Numbered from the stretch's first letter, positions 27,407 through 36,786 are shown. The stretch is 64,000 nucleotides of DNA from Actinomadura luteofluorescens (GCF_013409365.1 NZ_JACCBA010000001.1:1736001-1800000); one strand, 5' to 3'. Numbers and translations are program-made. Notes: generated from the letters alone by a model not told the origin.

Positions 27407-28497
27407 CGCGTCACCAGCGCGATCCGGTCGTGGTCGATGAGGAAGCCGTCCGAGACGAAGGTGACCTCGCCTCCGTACTCCAGCACCGTCTCGATCACGT
27501 GGTCGACGGCGTCGTCGACGACGTCGGCGCCCTTGAGCACGCCGGGCCTGCCCTCGACCGGGATCAGCTCGCCCTTGGTCCGCACCGCGGGCGCGTAGTA
27601 GCCGCGCTCGACCACCAGGTGCTCGCCGCGGCCCTCGTCCACCAGTTCCGTCACCTCGCACAGCCCGCCCGCGTACCGCTGGATGCTGCGCGCCGCCTCC
27701 AGTTCCGAGAGCACGCCGACCTCGCGCAGGTCCTCGTAGGCGGCGAGCGCGGGCTGCGCCGCCTCGGCGAGCGTGCTCGGCGAGGCGCCCTCGAAACTGC
27801 CGTCGACGCGCCCCGCCACGGTCACGTGCGGCCCGGCCACCTCGTCGAAGACCGCCTGGTGCCGGGTGACGCCCGCGACGATCAGCGGGCGCCGGTCCCG
27901 CGCGAGGACGCGTTCGAGGGCGGCCACCACGTCCCGCATGCTCTGCAGGCGGCGCTCGCTCTCGCCGCCCTGCGCGGCCCGCCGCGCCAGCCGTCCGGCG
28001 CTCGCCTCGTCGATCGGCTCGGGCTCGACGGGGAAGCCGCCGCGGGCGTGCTCGGTCAGCTCCGCGCCGAGGCCGCTCCACAGCCGCGTCCGGTGGTCCG
28101 ACAGGGACAGCAGCCAGTAGCGCGGCGTGCGGGTGTAGGCGGCGACGAGGTCGCGGGTGGCGAACCCGGTGTCGACGACCACCCGCTCGTCCACGGCCTG
28201 CCCGATCGTGAACGCGTGGTGCTCGCCGTGCGGCGCGGCGAACAGCACCAGCGCGTCGGAGCCGTGCCGCGGGTCGACCTCGCTCGCGGCGCGCTCCAGC
28301 CCCCGGACGACGTCGTCGGCGGCGTCGGGCTCCACCCGGGGATCGTCGTGCAGGCGGCGCCGTACCTCGCCCAGCAGGTTCCGCAGCCTGATGCGGTCCT
28401 CCCGGACGTCCCGGGCGGAGCGGTGCGTCGGCATCAGCACCGACACCGCGGGGTAGGGCCTCGGCTTGCGCAGCCCGGCCAGGGTGACGGCGTCCAT
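27400..28497 (-). CDS. Bacterial archaeo-eukaryotic release-factor-like protein (baeRF family 3)
   Basis: 365 aa, cytosolic. The opening AGLRKPRPYPAVSVLMPTHR, then DDVVRGLERAASEVD, a beta-rich middle with RYWLLSLSDHRTRLW, and a C-terminal eL30e-like region (VLKGADVVDDAVDHVIETVLEYGGEVTFV) fit the baeRF3 group related to eukaryotic eRF1/Pelota. Such proteins are predicted, but little tested, to act on ribosomes in termination or rescue. No GGQ tripeptide was found. Upstream is an unusually AT-rich 90 bp with direct TGTAG repeats. Family call from memory of the pattern. Confidence 0.7.
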   Translation of the reverse strand: MDAVTLAGLRKPRPYPAVSVLMPTHRSARDVREDRIRLRNLLGEVRRRLHDDPRVEPDAADDVVRGLERAASEVDPRHGSDALVLFAAPHGEHHAFTIGQAVDERVVVDTGFATRDLVAAYTRTPRYWLLSLSDHRTRLWSGLGAELTEHARGGFPVEPEPIDEASAGRLARRAAQGGESERRLQSMRDVVAALERVLARDRRPLIVAGVTRHQAVFDEVAGPHVTVAGRVDGSFEGASPSTLAEAAQPALAAYEDLREVGVLSELEAARSIQRYAGGLCEVTELVDEGRGEHLVVERGYYAPAVRTKGELIPVEGRPGVLKGADVVDDAVDHVIETVLEYGGEVTFVSDGFLIDHDRIALVTRY

Positions 28498-28587
28498 GAT
28501 CCCCCGATCGTCGCTCTTTATCCTTTCTGTCTCTTTTGTAGCGACCTGTAGGTAAATGAGGTGTAAGCCCCGGCCGAATTGCGGGCC

Positions 28588-29523
28588 TCAGACCCGCTCG
28601 ATCACCGGGCCGAGGACGTCCATGAACGGCGAGTGCACCGTGACGTAGGAGAACCCGTACCGCTCGCGGCGCTCCCGGATCTGCTCGGCGAGCTGCTCCT
28701 CCGTCCCGAGCAGGACGAACGGGGTGTCCAAGATCTCCTCGACCGTCATGTACGGGAGGCGCTCGGCGCGCATCCGCCCGGCCTCGGCGCGCCGGTCGGA
28801 GGTCACCTGCACGTGCTGGACGAGCACGTTCCACTCGATCCGCTCCGCCCGGTCGCCGGCGTGCTCGCGGGCGAACCGCACCCGCTCGGCGGCCTCCTCC
28901 GCGGTGCCCAGCCGGAAGGTGCCCGGCGGCTCGCCCTTCATCTGGTACGCCCCCGCGATCCCGACGATGTCGGCGTGGCGCGCCGCCGCCCGCAGGACCG
29001 CGTCGCCGGTGCCGCCGACGAGCAGCGGCGGTCCCGATCCGCCGAACCCGGCGCGCTGCACGGGCGCCGTCTCGGCCAGCCCGAAGAACTCGGCCACCGG
29101 CCGGTGCCGCTCGTAGCCGTCCCCACCGAACAGCGCGCCCAGCTCCTCGATCAGCCCGGTCATCCGCTCCACGCGGGCGCCGAACGGCTCCCACGGGATC
29201 CCGGCCGCGTCGAACTCCCACTTCATGTGCCCGGCGCCGAGCCCGAGCTCGACCCGCCCGCCGGTGAGCCGGTCGGCGGTGGCGGCCTCGCGGGCGAGCA
29301 GGTGGGCGTTCCAGAAGCCGGCGTTCAGCACCAGCGCGCCGACGCGCAGCCGCTCGGTCGCGTCCGCGGCGGCGACCATGGTCGGGAAGGGGGCCGGGGA
29401 GCCGAGGTGGTCGGGCACGAGCGCGACGTCGTACCCGTACCGCTCGCCGCGCCGGCACCGCTCGGCGAAGTCGTCCCGGGAGACGATGTCGAAGACGTTG
29501 AACCCGAAGCGCAAGTCCCTCAT
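28588..29523 (-). CDS. LLM-class F420-dependent oxidoreductase
   Basis: 311 aa TIM-barrel enzyme of the luciferase-like monooxygenase superfamily, F420 type: DVALVPDHLGSPAPF, TERLRVGALVLNAGFWNAHLLAREAATADRLTGGRVELGLGAGH and PPLLVGGTGDAVLRAAARHADIV. It should reduce or oxidise an unknown substrate with F420. The ATG at 29523 begins the conserved MRDLRFGFN; an in-frame GTG at 29544 is possible. It ends 18 bp after the regulator gene's coding start of the neighbouring system but is a separate function. Confidence 0.88.
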   Translation of the reverse strand: MRDLRFGFNVFDIVSRDDFAERCRRGERYGYDVALVPDHLGSPAPFPTMVAAADATERLRVGALVLNAGFWNAHLLAREAATADRLTGGRVELGLGAGHMKWEFDAAGIPWEPFGARVERMTGLIEELGALFGGDGYERHRPVAEFFGLAETAPVQRAGFGGSGPPLLVGGTGDAVLRAAARHADIVGIAGAYQMKGEPPGTFRLGTAEEAAERVRFAREHAGDRAERIEWNVLVQHVQVTSDRRAEAGRMRAERLPYMTVEEILDTPFVLLGTEEQLAEQIRERRERYGFSYVTVHSPFMDVLGPVIERV

Positions 29524-29540
29524 GCGGTCACACTGCCACC

Positions 29541-30191
29541 TCACCCGGGCGTGATGAAGGCCGTCTCGTAGGCGAAGATCACCGCCTGGGTCCGGTCGCG
29601 GGCCTGCACCTTGGCGAGGATGTTCCCGACGTGCGTCTTCACCGTCTGCGGGCTCACGAAGAGCTCACCGGCGATCTCCGCGTTCGAGTGCCCCTTGGCC
29701 ATCAGCCGCAGCACGTCCCCCTCCCGCTCGGTGAGCCGGCCGTGCCAGGCCGCCCCTCCGCCGCCGGACGGCCCGTGCCGCCCGGCCAGCTCCCGGATCG
29801 CCGCCGGGAACAGCAGGCTGTCGCCGTGCGCGACCATCCGGACCGCCTGCAGGATCTCCTCCGGCCGCGTCCGCTTGAGCAGGAAGCCGTTGGCGCCCGC
29901 CTTCAGCGCGTCGTAGACGTACTCGTCGTTCTCGAACGTGGTGACGACGATGATCCGGGGCGGTTCCGGCACGGTCGCGAGGATGTGGCGGGTCGCCTGG
30001 ATGCCGTCGAGCCGCGGCATCCGCACGTCCATCAGCACCACGTCGGGGCGCAGCCGCCGCACCTCGCCCGGCACCTCCGTGCCGTCGGACGCCTCGCCCA
30101 CGACGGCCAGGTCGTCCTCGGCGTCGATGATGGCGGCGAGCCCGGCGCGGATCAGCCGCTCGTCGTCGACCAGCAGAACCTTGATCGTCAT
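29541..30191 (-). CDS. NarL/LuxR-type response regulator
   Basis: 216 aa. Receiver with DD9-10, phospho-acceptor D55 (LMDVRMPRLDG), T/K switch residues (VTTFENDEYV, LLKRT), and a C-terminal LuxR helix-turn-helix (LTEREGDVLRLMAKGHSNAEIAGELFVSPQTVKTHV in register). Its ATG overlaps the kinase stop (ATGA, 30188-30191), so the pair is co-translated. Partner of the histidine kinase at 30188-31420. Confidence 0.95.
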   Translation of the reverse strand: MTIKVLLVDDERLIRAGLAAIIDAEDDLAVVGEASDGTEVPGEVRRLRPDVVLMDVRMPRLDGIQATRHILATVPEPPRIIVVTTFENDEYVYDALKAGANGFLLKRTRPEEILQAVRMVAHGDSLLFPAAIRELAGRHGPSGGGGAAWHGRLTEREGDVLRLMAKGHSNAEIAGELFVSPQTVKTHVGNILAKVQARDRTQAVIFAYETAFITPG

Positions 30192-31420
30192 GATCCGGAC
30201 CTTAGCGGCAGCGAGACGCGGAACCGCCAGCGGTCGCCGTCGGCCCCGGCGCTCATCTCGCCGCGCAGCACGGTGACGCGCTCGCGGACCCCGCCGAGGC
30301 CGCGGCCGCCGCCGTGGCCGGCGCCCTCGCCGCGGACCGCGCCGAGCGGATTGGTCATCTCGACCTCCAGCCGTTCCCCGTCGGTGCCGAGCCGCAGCCG
30401 CACCGGTACCTTCCCCGCGTGCCGGAGCGCGTTCGTCAGCCCCTCCTGGACGATCCGGTACGCCTCCCGCGACACCGCCGCCGGGACGTGCTCCACCTCC
30501 GGATCGACCTCGGCGTCCAGCGCGACCCCGGCGATCCGCGTCTGCTCCAGCAGCCGTCCGAGGTCCTTCAGCGTGGCCTGCGGGGCCGGGCGGGACCGGT
30601 CGTCGCGCAGCAGCCCGAGCACGTGGTCGAGGTCCTCCAGCGCGGACCGGGCCGAGTCCTCGATCGCGGCGAGCGCCTCGCGGGCGAACTCCGGGTCGCT
30701 GTCCAGCACCCGCCCGGCCGCCCCCGCCTGGAGCGTCACCACGCTGAGCGCGTGCCCCACCGAGTCGTGCAGCTCCCTCGCCAGCCGGTTGCGCTCGGCG
30801 AGCCTGACGGCCTCGGCCCGCATCCCGGCCAGCCGCTCGGCGGCGGACGGCCCGAGGAACACCGGCGCCAGCCGGGCCAGCAGCGCGCCCGCCCCCACGA
30901 TCAGCGCGAGCAGAAGGGCCAATGACGCCAGCCCGACCAGCGGCGCGGGCCACTGGTGCCAGGCGTCCTGCCACCCCCAGGACTGCAGGAACCGGGTGTC
31001 CCAGCTCACCGCCGGCGCGATGAGCATCACGACGGCGGCCGGGGGGAGCACCAGGCTCAGCCCGCTGACCACGACGCCCGTGCCGAGGTGCAGGGTGAAC
31101 CACGCCGCGGTGCGGCCGCGGCTCTCCCAGGAACCCGCCGAACCGGGCGCGAGCCCGGCCGCGGGCCCCCCGAGCAGTTCCTTGGCCAGGGAGCTCTCCA
31201 GCAGCCGCACCGTCGGCACGAGCCCCGTGACGAACGTCGCGGCGGCCGGCATGACGACCAGCATCAGCACGCCCTTGAACAGGCTGTTGCCCACCGGCAC
31301 CAGCGGGGTCATGCTGATCGCCAGGAACCAGTACGGCATCAGCAGCGCGCCGCCCACGACGAGGTGGGACCAGCGCCGCCAGGTCGTCCGCTCGATCAGC
31401 GGGCGGAGCACACGGAGCAC
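30188..31420 (-). CDS. NarL-type sensor histidine kinase (HisKA_3)
   Basis: 410 aa. About five membrane spans with little outer sequence in the first 195 residues, then the HisKA_3 dimerisation helix with phospho-acceptor H218 (ELHDSVGHALSVV) and a HATPase domain (EGLTNALRHAGK, GRGLGGVRERV). Intramembrane-sensing kinases of this design often monitor the envelope or antibiotics. Operon with the LuxR-type regulator. The copper-related gene cluster lies just upstream, 58 bp away on the same strand. Confidence 0.92.
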   Translation of the reverse strand: MLRVLRPLIERTTWRRWSHLVVGGALLMPYWFLAISMTPLVPVGNSLFKGVLMLVVMPAAATFVTGLVPTVRLLESSLAKELLGGPAAGLAPGSAGSWESRGRTAAWFTLHLGTGVVVSGLSLVLPPAAVVMLIAPAVSWDTRFLQSWGWQDAWHQWPAPLVGLASLALLLALIVGAGALLARLAPVFLGPSAAERLAGMRAEAVRLAERNRLARELHDSVGHALSVVTLQAGAAGRVLDSDPEFAREALAAIEDSARSALEDLDHVLGLLRDDRSRPAPQATLKDLGRLLEQTRIAGVALDAEVDPEVEHVPAAVSREAYRIVQEGLTNALRHAGKVPVRLRLGTDGERLEVEMTNPLGAVRGEGAGHGGGRGLGGVRERVTVLRGEMSAGADGDRWRFRVSLPLRSGS

Positions 31421-31478
31421 GTCCTGATCCTGACAGAACCGGCGGCGCGGCCACTCCCCCGCGCGGGGGAGGCCGCAC

Positions 31479-33512
31479 TCATGCGTTGTCCTTCTCTCCG
31501 GCGGCGCGGTCGCGCTCGGCGAGCTTGGCCAGCCGGGCGTTGTAGGCGGCGAGCTCGTCGTCCTCGGGGCGCCCCCCGGCCTTCGCCGCCCGGTCGGCCT
31601 TGCGGTCCATGCGCCGCGCCTGCCGCTGGTCGTGGACGTACCACTGGAACGCCAGCACGATCAGGACGATGAACGTCGGCACCTCGCCGAAGCCCCACGC
31701 GATGGCGCCGCCGGTGTGCTGGTCGTGCAGGATCGTGGTGCCCCACGGCGGGTCGACGGAGGTGTACCAGCCGCGGGCGAGCGCCTGGCTCATGTTCATC
31801 AGGGCGATTCCGAAGAACGCGTGGAACGGCATCGTGACGAACAGCAGCAGCAGCCGGGCCGGGTAGGGCAGCTTCCGCGGCGCCGGGTCGACGCCGAGCA
31901 GCACCCAGAAGAACAGGGAGCCGCTGGCCAGGAAGTGGACCATCATCGCGATGTGGCCGAGATGGTTGCGCATCGCCGCCTCGAACAGCGGCGTGAAGTA
32001 CAGCGCGAACGTGCTCACCACGAAGATGAGGGTGGCGACCGCCGGATGGGCGACGACCGCGAGGAACCGGCTGTGCAGCACGGCGGTGAGCCACTCGCGC
32101 GGGCCGCGGTCGCCGCGCACGCGGGCGGGCTTGAGCGCCCGCAGCGCCAGCGTCGCCGGCGCGCCGACGACCAGGAAGATCGGCGTCAGCATGTTCAGCA
32201 CCATGTGCTGCGCCATGTGCACGCTGAACAGGATCGGCGCGTACCTGGCGATGCCGGTCTGGGTGACGGCCACGATCGTCACGAGCCCGATGAGCCAGGA
32301 CGCGGTGCGGACCCAGGACCAGGAGTCGCCGCGCCGCCGCAGCCGGACGACGGCGGCGAGGTAGAGCCCGCCGAGGACGACGACGAGGGCGGCGAAGAAC
32401 AGGTCGAACTGCCCCAGGGCCAGCAGCCGCACCGGGGTGACCTGCGGGGGCATGTCGTAGCCGAGCAGCGACTTGACCGCGGACTCCGGCTCGGCGGGCG
32501 CGGGCGGCGCGGTCCGGGCCAGCGCGACGGCCAGGCCCATGGTGGCGCCCATCACGGCGGCCTCGACGGACGCGAGCCGGGCGAACGCCCCCGGCCTGCC
32601 GTCCGCCACCGCGGGCAGCGTCCGCGTCCGGTGCCACCAGCCGAACCAGCCGAGCAGGCAGAAGGCGATGATCTTGCCGAGGGCGAGCCGCCCGTAGTCG
32701 GTCTCGACCAGCTCCCGCGGGTCCGGCAGCCGGGCGATCACGTTCACCAGGCCGCTGGCGCCGACGGTGACGTAGCACCACAGGGCCATCCGGCTGAACC
32801 GCTCCGCGACCACCGGGAGCCGGTCGCGGCGCAGCAGCGCGTGGGCGGCGGCGACGGCGAGCCCGCCGACCCACGGGGCGACCGCGGCGACGTGCAGCGC
32901 GACGCCGGTCGTCGCGGTGGAGTGGTTGGCGGCCGAGGCCGAGTGCCCGGTGAGCGGCGCGGGCAGCAGCGCGATCCCGGCGAGGGCGAGCAGCCCGAAC
33001 GCGGCGGCGGGCGTGGTGGTGGTGCGGGCCAGCAGCGCCACCACCACGGCGAGCAGCACCACGACCATGAGGGCGGTGCCCTGCGGCAGGGACCCGACGT
33101 AGCTGCTCAGCTCGCTGCCGGTGAGGACGTCGCCGACGGGCTGGCCGAGCACGTCCGCGACGGTGAACACCAGCGTGGCCGCCGCGGCGGCGGCCCAGGC
33201 CGCCGCGATCCAGGAGGCCGCGTTCAGGTAGCCGACGGCGTCCCTGGACAGCCGCGGCGCGGCGCGCCCGCCCTCGACGGGCAGGAACGCGGCCGCGGTC
33301 AGCAGCGCGCCGACGGTCAGCGCGGACAGCAGGTCCATCGCCGCCCGCGAGACCGGCAGCCCCCACCGGGTGAGGGCGCCCGCGTCGCCAAGGCCGGGGA
33401 TGACCTTCTCGGTGACCGAGCCGCCGAGGACGAGCCCGGCCACCAGGAGGGCGGCGCACGCGGCCAGGGCGGCCGCCCCCGCCCGCCAGACGGCCAGGCT
33501 CCCCCTACTCAC
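31479..33512 (-). CDS. CopD-CtaG fusion membrane protein (copper handling)
   Basis: 677 aa, about 16 membrane spans. The first half matches CopD-type copper import proteins (GHSASAANHSTATTGVALHVAAVAPWVGGL and YGRLALGKIIAFCLLGWFGWWHR); the second half is a caa3-CtaG domain (HMAQHMVLNMLTPIFLV, HFLASGSLFFWVLLGVDP, HAFFGIALM and the His-rich ILHDQHTGGAIAWGFGEVP). The fused arrangement is known in actinobacteria (compare Rv0102). Likely role: copper uptake and delivery to cytochrome oxidase. Overlaps the upstream CopC gene by eight bases, so co-translated. Confidence 0.9.
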   Translation of the reverse strand: MSRGSLAVWRAGAAALAACAALLVAGLVLGGSVTEKVIPGLGDAGALTRWGLPVSRAAMDLLSALTVGALLTAAAFLPVEGGRAAPRLSRDAVGYLNAASWIAAAWAAAAAATLVFTVADVLGQPVGDVLTGSELSSYVGSLPQGTALMVVVLLAVVVALLARTTTTPAAAFGLLALAGIALLPAPLTGHSASAANHSTATTGVALHVAAVAPWVGGLAVAAAHALLRRDRLPVVAERFSRMALWCYVTVGASGLVNVIARLPDPRELVETDYGRLALGKIIAFCLLGWFGWWHRTRTLPAVADGRPGAFARLASVEAAVMGATMGLAVALARTAPPAPAEPESAVKSLLGYDMPPQVTPVRLLALGQFDLFFAALVVVLGGLYLAAVVRLRRRGDSWSWVRTASWLIGLVTIVAVTQTGIARYAPILFSVHMAQHMVLNMLTPIFLVVGAPATLALRALKPARVRGDRGPREWLTAVLHSRFLAVVAHPAVATLIFVVSTFALYFTPLFEAAMRNHLGHIAMMVHFLASGSLFFWVLLGVDPAPRKLPYPARLLLLFVTMPFHAFFGIALMNMSQALARGWYTSVDPPWGTTILHDQHTGGAIAWGFGEVPTFIVLIVLAFQWYVHDQRQARRMDRKADRAAKAGGRPEDDELAAYNARLAKLAERDRAAGEKDNA

Positions 33513-34149
33513 CGCCGGTTGCCGCCTGGTGCTTGCGCTTGGCGCGCAACACGATGACCACCCCGATGCCGACGCCGACGAGCAGGCCCGCGATGATCAG
33601 CACCCAGAGGAGCATCCCGGAGCCGGAGTCCTCCTCGGCCGCGGTCTTCTCCTGGTCGGCCTTGAGCGGCTGCTCGTCGGAGTTGGCGGCCGGGCCCGTC
33701 TGCTCCTCGGCGCCGACCCCGCCCGCGGAGGGCGCGGCCGAGGCGGCCGGATCGCCGCCGCCGCCGTCCCCGGCCACGCTGAACGTCAGGTCGTTCCCCT
33801 CGATCGGGTGCCCGTCCTCGCCGACGACCCGGTAGGCGACCGTGTAGGAGCCGGCGGGCAGCGGGCCGGACAGCTTCTGCGTGACCTTCGTCCCGGCGCG
33901 CTCGGCGGCGCCCGCCTGGAACTCCTTCTTCTTCCCGTCGCTGACGACGACCTTCGCCAGACTGATCTTGTCGCTGAAGACCAGGGTGACCTCGGTGACC
34001 GCGTCCGCGGCCTTGCCCTTCTCGGGCGTGCTGCCGACCAGCTTCGTGTGCGCCATCGCAGGCGGCGCGGTGAAGGCGCCGAAGGCGAGCGCGGCGGCGG
34101 CGACCAGACCGAGACGGCGCAGGGGCCGGCGGGACTTGAACATGTTCAT
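33505..34149 (-). CDS. CopC-domain copper-binding protein with C-terminal membrane anchor
   Basis: 214 aa. Sec signal ending at AMA, leaving a mature N-terminus beginning with His, the usual first copper ligand of CopC (AMA-HTKLVGSTPEKG). The beta-sandwich core includes LVFSDKISLAKVVV and YRVVGEDGHPIEGNDLTF (second His). A Ser/Ala/Glu-rich linker and one C-terminal TM helix with a basic stop-transfer follow, so the CopC domain is held on the outer membrane face. Operon with the CopD-CtaG fusion. Starts ATG 34149 or 34143. Confidence 0.93.
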   Translation of the reverse strand: MNMFKSRRPLRRLGLVAAAALAFGAFTAPPAMAHTKLVGSTPEKGKAADAVTEVTLVFSDKISLAKVVVSDGKKKEFQAGAAERAGTKVTQKLSGPLPAGSYTVAYRVVGEDGHPIEGNDLTFSVAGDGGGGDPAASAAPSAGGVGAEEQTGPAANSDEQPLKADQEKTAAEEDSGSGMLLWVLIIAGLLVGVGIGVVIVLRAKRKHQAATGGE

Positions 34150-34259
34150 GGAGGGCCGGGTTCTCTAGTGAGTCGAAGGGCTCCGTCTACCCTACTGAGC
34201 CCGCCGCCATGGCACGTCCCGGGTCGCGCGATGGCACGAACCGGCAGGAACGGGACCGG

Positions 34260-35390
34260 TCAGTTGCACCCGCAGTCGCAGTCGCAGCAGTCGCACGAGT
34301 CGCAGCAGTTACATGAGTCGCAGCAGTTGCAGCAGTCGCAGCAACCGGAGCAGTCCCAGCCGTCGCCGCCCCCGTCGCAGTGCCGGCTGCACCAGCAGCG
34401 GTCGTCGCACGAGTCGCCGTGGTGGTCGCTCCACTCGGGCTGGAAGATCCCGCACGTGACGCAGACCAGCGTCCCGGTGAAGCACGGGATCGGCCAGCCG
34501 GGGCGCGGAGGCCGCGGCCCCCGCCTGGCCAGGCTCGCGGGCTCGGCGAAGGCGCGCTCGACCGAGCGGCCCGCCTCGCGGTCCAGCAGGGCCCGCACGA
34601 GGCGCGGCCGCTCCAGCTCCAGCTCGGCGAGCGCGAGCCGCAGCCCGTGCAGCGCGCCGTCGGCGTGCCGGCGGGCCTCGTCGAGGGTGGTGCCGGTGGC
34701 GAGGAGCGGGTTGTACGCGCCCGCCGCCTCGTCCTCGGCGAGGTCCTCGACGGCGTCGATGAGGTGGGCGAGGCGCCCGAAGAAGCGGCCCGCCTCGGCG
34801 AGCGTCTCGGCGTTGCCCTCCCTGCCCGCCAGGACGGCCGTGTGCGCGAACACCGCGGCGACCGCCGTCTCGGTGGGCTCGGTCAGGTCGAGGAGCCCGA
34901 GGCCGGGGGCCGCCTCCAGGAGCGGCTGCCGGGCGACGGCGTCGCGCAGCACCGCCGGGTCGAACCCGACGGCGGCGCCCGTGCGGCCGCCCGCCGCGTC
35001 CCACCGGTCGGCCATCCGCCCGGCCGCGGCGGCGACGAGCCGCCGCGCGTAGGGCCCGTCGCCGTCGGCCACGTGGTCGCGGGTCTTGCCCGCGGCCAGC
35101 AGGAGGGACGCGGCCGCGGCGAGCTGCGCGCCCTGCGCCCGCGCGGTGACGACCTCGGCGGTCTTCATCCCGCGCAGGGCGCACGGCCCGGCCTTCCGGC
35201 GCGGCGACAGCTCCGGCGCCTGCGCCTCCACCAGCACCGACACGAGCAGCCCGTCGTAGTTGGTGACGAGCCGCGAGGCCTGGCCGTGCTCGGCCCGCAG
35301 CGTCAGGCACAGCCCGCACAGGTGGGCCATCCAGTCCTTGAACAGGGACCCGCACAGAACATGACGGCAGGGCCGAACAACACCGAACAC
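34260..35390 (-). CDS. DUF5685-family protein with extreme Cys-rich tail
   Basis: 376 aa. The start is the GTG at 35390, after a GGGGGAG site six bases upstream; it gives the family-like beginning FGVVRPCRH. The N-terminal Cys pattern (PCRHVLC, HLCGLCLTLR) and a helical body fit DUF5685. The last 51 residues hold 20 cysteines in CC/CD/CN couplets. The tail could bind several soft metal ions such as Cu(I), or be modified or cross-linked. It lies 110 bp upstream of CopC and the CopD-CtaG fusion on the same strand, which favours a metal link. Function unproven. Confidence 0.75.
   Translation of the reverse strand: MFGVVRPCRHVLCGSLFKDWMAHLCGLCLTLRAEHGQASRLVTNYDGLLVSVLVEAQAPELSPRRKAGPCALRGMKTAEVVTARAQGAQLAAAASLLLAAGKTRDHVADGDGPYARRLVAAAAGRMADRWDAAGGRTGAAVGFDPAVLRDAVARQPLLEAAPGLGLLDLTEPTETAVAAVFAHTAVLAGREGNAETLAEAGRFFGRLAHLIDAVEDLAEDEAAGAYNPLLATGTTLDEARRHADGALHGLRLALAELELERPRLVRALLDREAGRSVERAFAEPASLARRGPRPPRPGWPIPCFTGTLVCVTCGIFQPEWSDHHGDSCDDRCWCSRHCDGGGDGWDCSGCCDCCNCCDSCNCCDSCDCCDCDCGCN
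34263..34370 (-). repeat. Short tandem-like DNA repeat encoding the Cys-rich tail
   Basis: Imperfect repeats of GCAGTCGCAGCAGTCGCA type encode successive CC-D-S/C residues. The low complexity suggests repeat expansion by slippage and possible length variation between strains. Confidence 0.65.
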
Positions 35391-35473
35391 GAAGAACTCC
35401 CCCATCTCACACCGACCGCAGCATTATTCATGGACGCGGCGGCGGGCGAAACGGTTCGGCCGGAACGGTCCGG

Positions 35474-36772
35474 TCAGACCCCGACGCAGGTCAGGGCGCG
35501 GCGGTAGGCGGCCATGCGAGGCCCGTCGGAGGTTCCCGTCCCGGCCAGCACCTCGGCGAGGTCGAACCAGGCCTGGGCGGCCTCCCGGGAGGACTCCATC
35601 TCCTCCAGGCAGGTCGCGGCCCGGGTCAGCACCTCGACCGCGCGGTCGTGCCGGCCGAGCCGCACCGACGCCTCGCCGAGCACGGTCAGCGCTCCGGCGG
35701 TGGCGCGGCGCGGGGCGTCCCCCAGCAGGTCGAGGGCCTCCTCGGCGAGCGCCACCGCCTCGGTGGGACGGCCGAGCGCGGTCTCGGCGCGGGCCAGCTC
35801 GGTCAGGCACCAGGCCACGTCGATCTCGCCGGAGGAGCTGGCGCTGATCTCGCCGCGCACGCGGGCGAGCAACTCCCGGGCGCGGGCGGCCTGGTCGGGC
35901 TTGGCCCGCAGCAGCAGGCCCGCGTAGATGACGCGGAGCCGGTTGAGGTTGCGGGGGTCCTCGCCGTCGCCGGCCAGCATCAGGGCCCGCTCGGCGAGCG
36001 CGACGCCCTCGTCGTACTCGCCGCGGATCTCCGCGACGTAGGCTGCCTCCCAGTAGGCGACCATGCGGGCGCGGGGGCTGCCGATCCGCTCGGCCCGCTC
36101 GACCAGCTGGGCGGCGAGCTGGCGGGCCCGGACGAGGTCGCCGCGCTCGATGAACGCCGACAGCAGCGCGGCGCCGAGGTCCACGGCGGCGTCGGTGGAG
36201 TCGGCGCCGGTGGCGACGAGGTGCCGCAGCGCGGTCTCGGCCGCCTCCACGCCCGCGCTGAGGTCGCCGCGCTCGCGCAGGCAGCGGCTCAGCGCGACGT
36301 GCACCTTGGCCCAGTGGTCGAGGTCGGCCTCGGCGGACGCCTGCTCGGTCAGCGCGGTCAGCTCGGAGATCGCCTCCTCCAGCTCGCCCGCGGCCTCCAG
36401 CGCGAGCGCGTGGCCCCAGCGGGCCTGGTGCAGCATCTCGGGCAGCGCGACCGCGTCGGCGCTCGCGAGCACCTCGGCGAACCGGGCCCGCGCCTCGGCC
36501 GCCGCGCCGTTGCTGAGCGCGATCTCGGCATAGTCGAGGGTGACGCGCAGCTCGTCCACGACGTCCTCGCTGACGCCGCTGACGAGGTAGGTCGCCGAGC
36601 AGTTCAGCTTCGCCGCCAGAAGGTCGACGACGCTCGGCGCCGGTACCCGCTTGTCGCTCTCGATCAGCGAGATGTAGCTGTCGGACAGCTCGGGGAAGGC
36701 GAGCTGCGCCTGACTCACGCCCTGCCGGATCCGCAGGGCGCGAATGCGCTGCCCCAGTGTCTCGCGATCCAT
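35474..36772 (-). CDS. XRE-type regulator with TPR repeats
   Basis: 432 aa. N-terminal Cro/C1-type helix-turn-helix (residues 5-62: LGQRIRALRIRQGVSQAQLAF, then SYISLIESDKRVPAPSVVDLLA). The rest is a run of TPR-like helical pairs (for example VALAERALMLAGDGEDPRNLNRL; AVALAEEALDLLGDA). This layout resembles quorum- or peptide-sensing RRNPP regulators and Streptomyces XRE-TPR proteins. Separated by 14 bp from the PucR-like fragment upstream, in the same direction. Target unknown. Confidence 0.88.
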   Translation of the reverse strand: MDRETLGQRIRALRIRQGVSQAQLAFPELSDSYISLIESDKRVPAPSVVDLLAAKLNCSATYLVSGVSEDVVDELRVTLDYAEIALSNGAAAEARARFAEVLASADAVALPEMLHQARWGHALALEAAGELEEAISELTALTEQASAEADLDHWAKVHVALSRCLRERGDLSAGVEAAETALRHLVATGADSTDAAVDLGAALLSAFIERGDLVRARQLAAQLVERAERIGSPRARMVAYWEAAYVAEIRGEYDEGVALAERALMLAGDGEDPRNLNRLRVIYAGLLLRAKPDQAARARELLARVRGEISASSSGEIDVAWCLTELARAETALGRPTEAVALAEEALDLLGDAPRRATAGALTVLGEASVRLGRHDRAVEVLTRAATCLEEMESSREAAQAWFDLAEVLAGTGTSDGPRMAAYRRALTCVGV

Positions 36773-36786
36773 CGTGTGACCACCGC

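Noticed and set aside
25312..28551. Open frame of about 1080 codons overlapping several genes
   Set aside because: Low-complexity Arg/Ala/Pro/Gly translation, antisense or out of frame to clear genes with motifs (two-component regulator, GT-C protein, baeRF3).
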